From NCBI GenBank assembly GCA_017962145.1, contig JAGCVX010000037.1, positions 1-64,000 of the forward strand: a stretch of DNA of 64,000 nt, read 5' to 3'. This document shows positions 63,182 to 64,000 of the stretch, one piece after another. Position 1 is the stretch's first letter. Each line of letters begins with the position of its first letter. Below the pieces are notes generated by a model. The model saw nothing but the letters and a program-made list of their open reading frames with translations, did no database searches and was not told where the DNA came from. This DNA is from Clostridiales bacterium. GTDB lineage: Bacteria > Bacillota > Clostridia > Saccharofermentanales > Saccharofermentanaceae. Made by a program: the position numbers and the translations under genes.

Positions 63182-64000
63182 TTGCGGAGATTATTGGAAA
63201 ACAAGTTTTTTGTGATTGCGCTGGTAACATTGCTTCTTATAGCATTTATTGTATTCAGCGCCGTTCCGGGCAGTCCTCTGTCAAATCTCACAAAGCCTTT
63301 ATCCGTGATCATAGATCCTGTTCAGGCGGTTTTCCAGAAAGCAGGTACCAAGATTTCCGACTTTTATGCCGCGATTGCAGAAGGTATGGAGATCCGTAAA
63401 GAAAATGATGAACTCCGCGCAGAAATCGCGGAATTGGAATATGAAGTTCAGCAGGGTGAAGAAGCAAAGATCCGCTGGGAAGAACTCAAAAGTGCTTTTT
63501 CCATTCAGGACTCTTTCGAAAACTACCATATTCAGGGTGCATCGGTGTTGACGCGTGAATCTGATGAGTGGTTCAGTGTTATCCGAATCAATGTCGGTAC
63601 GGACAATGGTATCGATGCTTCTGAAACGTCATTTGCAGTTGTAGACGCACGAATGAATCTTGTTGGACGAGTCATGACTACGGATAACGATTCTTCAAAG
63701 GTTCTGCCGCTTTTGCACGAAGGTTTTTCCGTAAGTGCGAAAGTCAATGTTGTAAATGGTGCCGTTGTTCTTGTGACCGGTGATATTTCTTTGAAAAATG
63801 ATGGTTTGTGTCTGGTCACAAGAATTCCTTCGAATATCGAGCTGCAAGTCGGCGACGAGCTCGTTACGAGCGGTGAGGGAGGCCTTTTTCCGGCAGGTAT
63901 TCCGATTGGCGTGATCGAATCCTTCGATAACTCGGATCCGGATAACATCACGGCTACACTTCGTCCTTATGCGTCGATCTCGGACATCAAGGATGTATTT
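63182..64000 (+). CDS. mreC: Rod shape-determining protein MreC, N-terminal part (3' end outside window)
   Basis: Cell-shape protein linking MreB and MreD to the peptidoglycan synthases. 273 codons are open to the end of the window. A membrane helix at about 8-30 (VIALVTLLLIAFIVFSAV) precedes a coiled coil at about 65-92 (EIRKENDELRAEIAELEYEV), and the paired beta-barrel domain follows (EWFSVIRINVGTDNGIDAS, RVMTTDNDSSKVLPLLHEGF, TSGEGGLFPAGIPIGVI). The start is set as TTG 63182 because GGAGGT at 63169-63174 is 7 bases before it; an in-frame ATG at 63155 has no ribosome site. mreD is expected beyond the window. Confidence 0.93.
   Translation, partial: MRRLLENKFFVIALVTLLLIAFIVFSAVPGSPLSNLTKPLSVIIDPVQAVFQKAGTKISDFYAAIAEGMEIRKENDELRAEIAELEYEVQQGEEAKIRWEELKSAFSIQDSFENYHIQGASVLTRESDEWFSVIRINVGTDNGIDASETSFAVVDARMNLVGRVMTTDNDSSKVLPLLHEGFSVSAKVNVVNGAVVLVTGDISLKNDGLCLVTRIPSNIELQVGDELVTSGEGGLFPAGIPIGVIESFDNSDPDNITATLRPYASISDIKDVF

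Noticed and set aside
1..64000. tRNA, rRNA, tmRNA, CRISPR, transposase, integrase and phage genes
   Set aside because: None was found by eye; the window seems to be core chromosome. A covariance-model search would be needed to exclude small RNAs.

Overview
The window looks like a stretch of core chromosome from an anaerobic Firmicute of class Clostridia. The evidence is the set of Gram-positive and Clostridia-type families: DUF6106, DUF5711, DUF5688 and DUF3048 proteins, the UPF0237/UPF0210 pair, VanZ, LCP, a long one-chain PurL, and strong AAGGAGG ribosome binding sites. No rRNA, tRNA, CRISPR array, insertion sequence or prophage was seen. Genes lie close together and most gaps are under 250 bases. 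Species-level placement is not possible from this alone; a gut or rumen lineage is only a guess.

Layout. 1-1891: the end of groEL and its terminator, a DUF6106-like membrane protein and an acyl-ACP thioesterase. 1983-14105: a long plus-strand run with a five-gene Gld-like ABC exporter cassette (ATPase, permease, GldG-like, DUF4340, DUF5711), a CYTH protein, two FAD-dependent oxidoreductases, an MBL hydrolase and the UPF0237/UPF0210 pair, closed by a terminator at 14131. 14193-19651 (minus): a membrane protein, a two-domain flavodoxin-like protein, a GGDEF protein with a LacI-like ligand domain, and argH. 19854-22613: a large secreted DUF4214 protein. 22681-24684 (minus): GNAT, zinc-ribbon protein and argG, the last with a good promoter and a candidate ARG box. 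24930-32482: aminotransferase, htpG, purL, rsmA. 32488-40504: ZapA-like protein, U32 peptidase, dut, CorA, a degenerate alpha/beta hydrolase, tsaD, smpB, VanZ and a small unknown protein. 40588-44838: a DUF3048 lipoprotein diverging from an LCP ligase plus a membrane-anchored pseudo-PP2C/SH3 protein. 44862-50392: Gfo/Idh/MocA oxidoreductase, pyrimidine-nucleoside phosphorylase, ruvC-ruvA-ruvB-queH. 50352-55112 (minus): rqcH, a small membrane protein and two tandem PRPP synthetase paralogues. 55331-64000: engB, comEC, holA, icd, a SEC-C protein, radC, a DUF5688 protein and the start of mreC.

Themes. Several ordinary-looking genes have lost catalytic residues: the PP2C-like protein lacks every metal-binding motif, the alpha/beta hydrolase lacks the nucleophile serine and the histidine, one PRPP synthetase copy is altered in its catalytic loop and its GG loop, and CorA has GQN in place of GMN. 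The most interesting candidate systems are the LCP/pseudophosphatase pair (a possible cell-envelope sensor), the active/atypical PRPP synthetase pair, the Gld-like exporter cassette, and the DUF5688 gene sitting where mreB would be expected.
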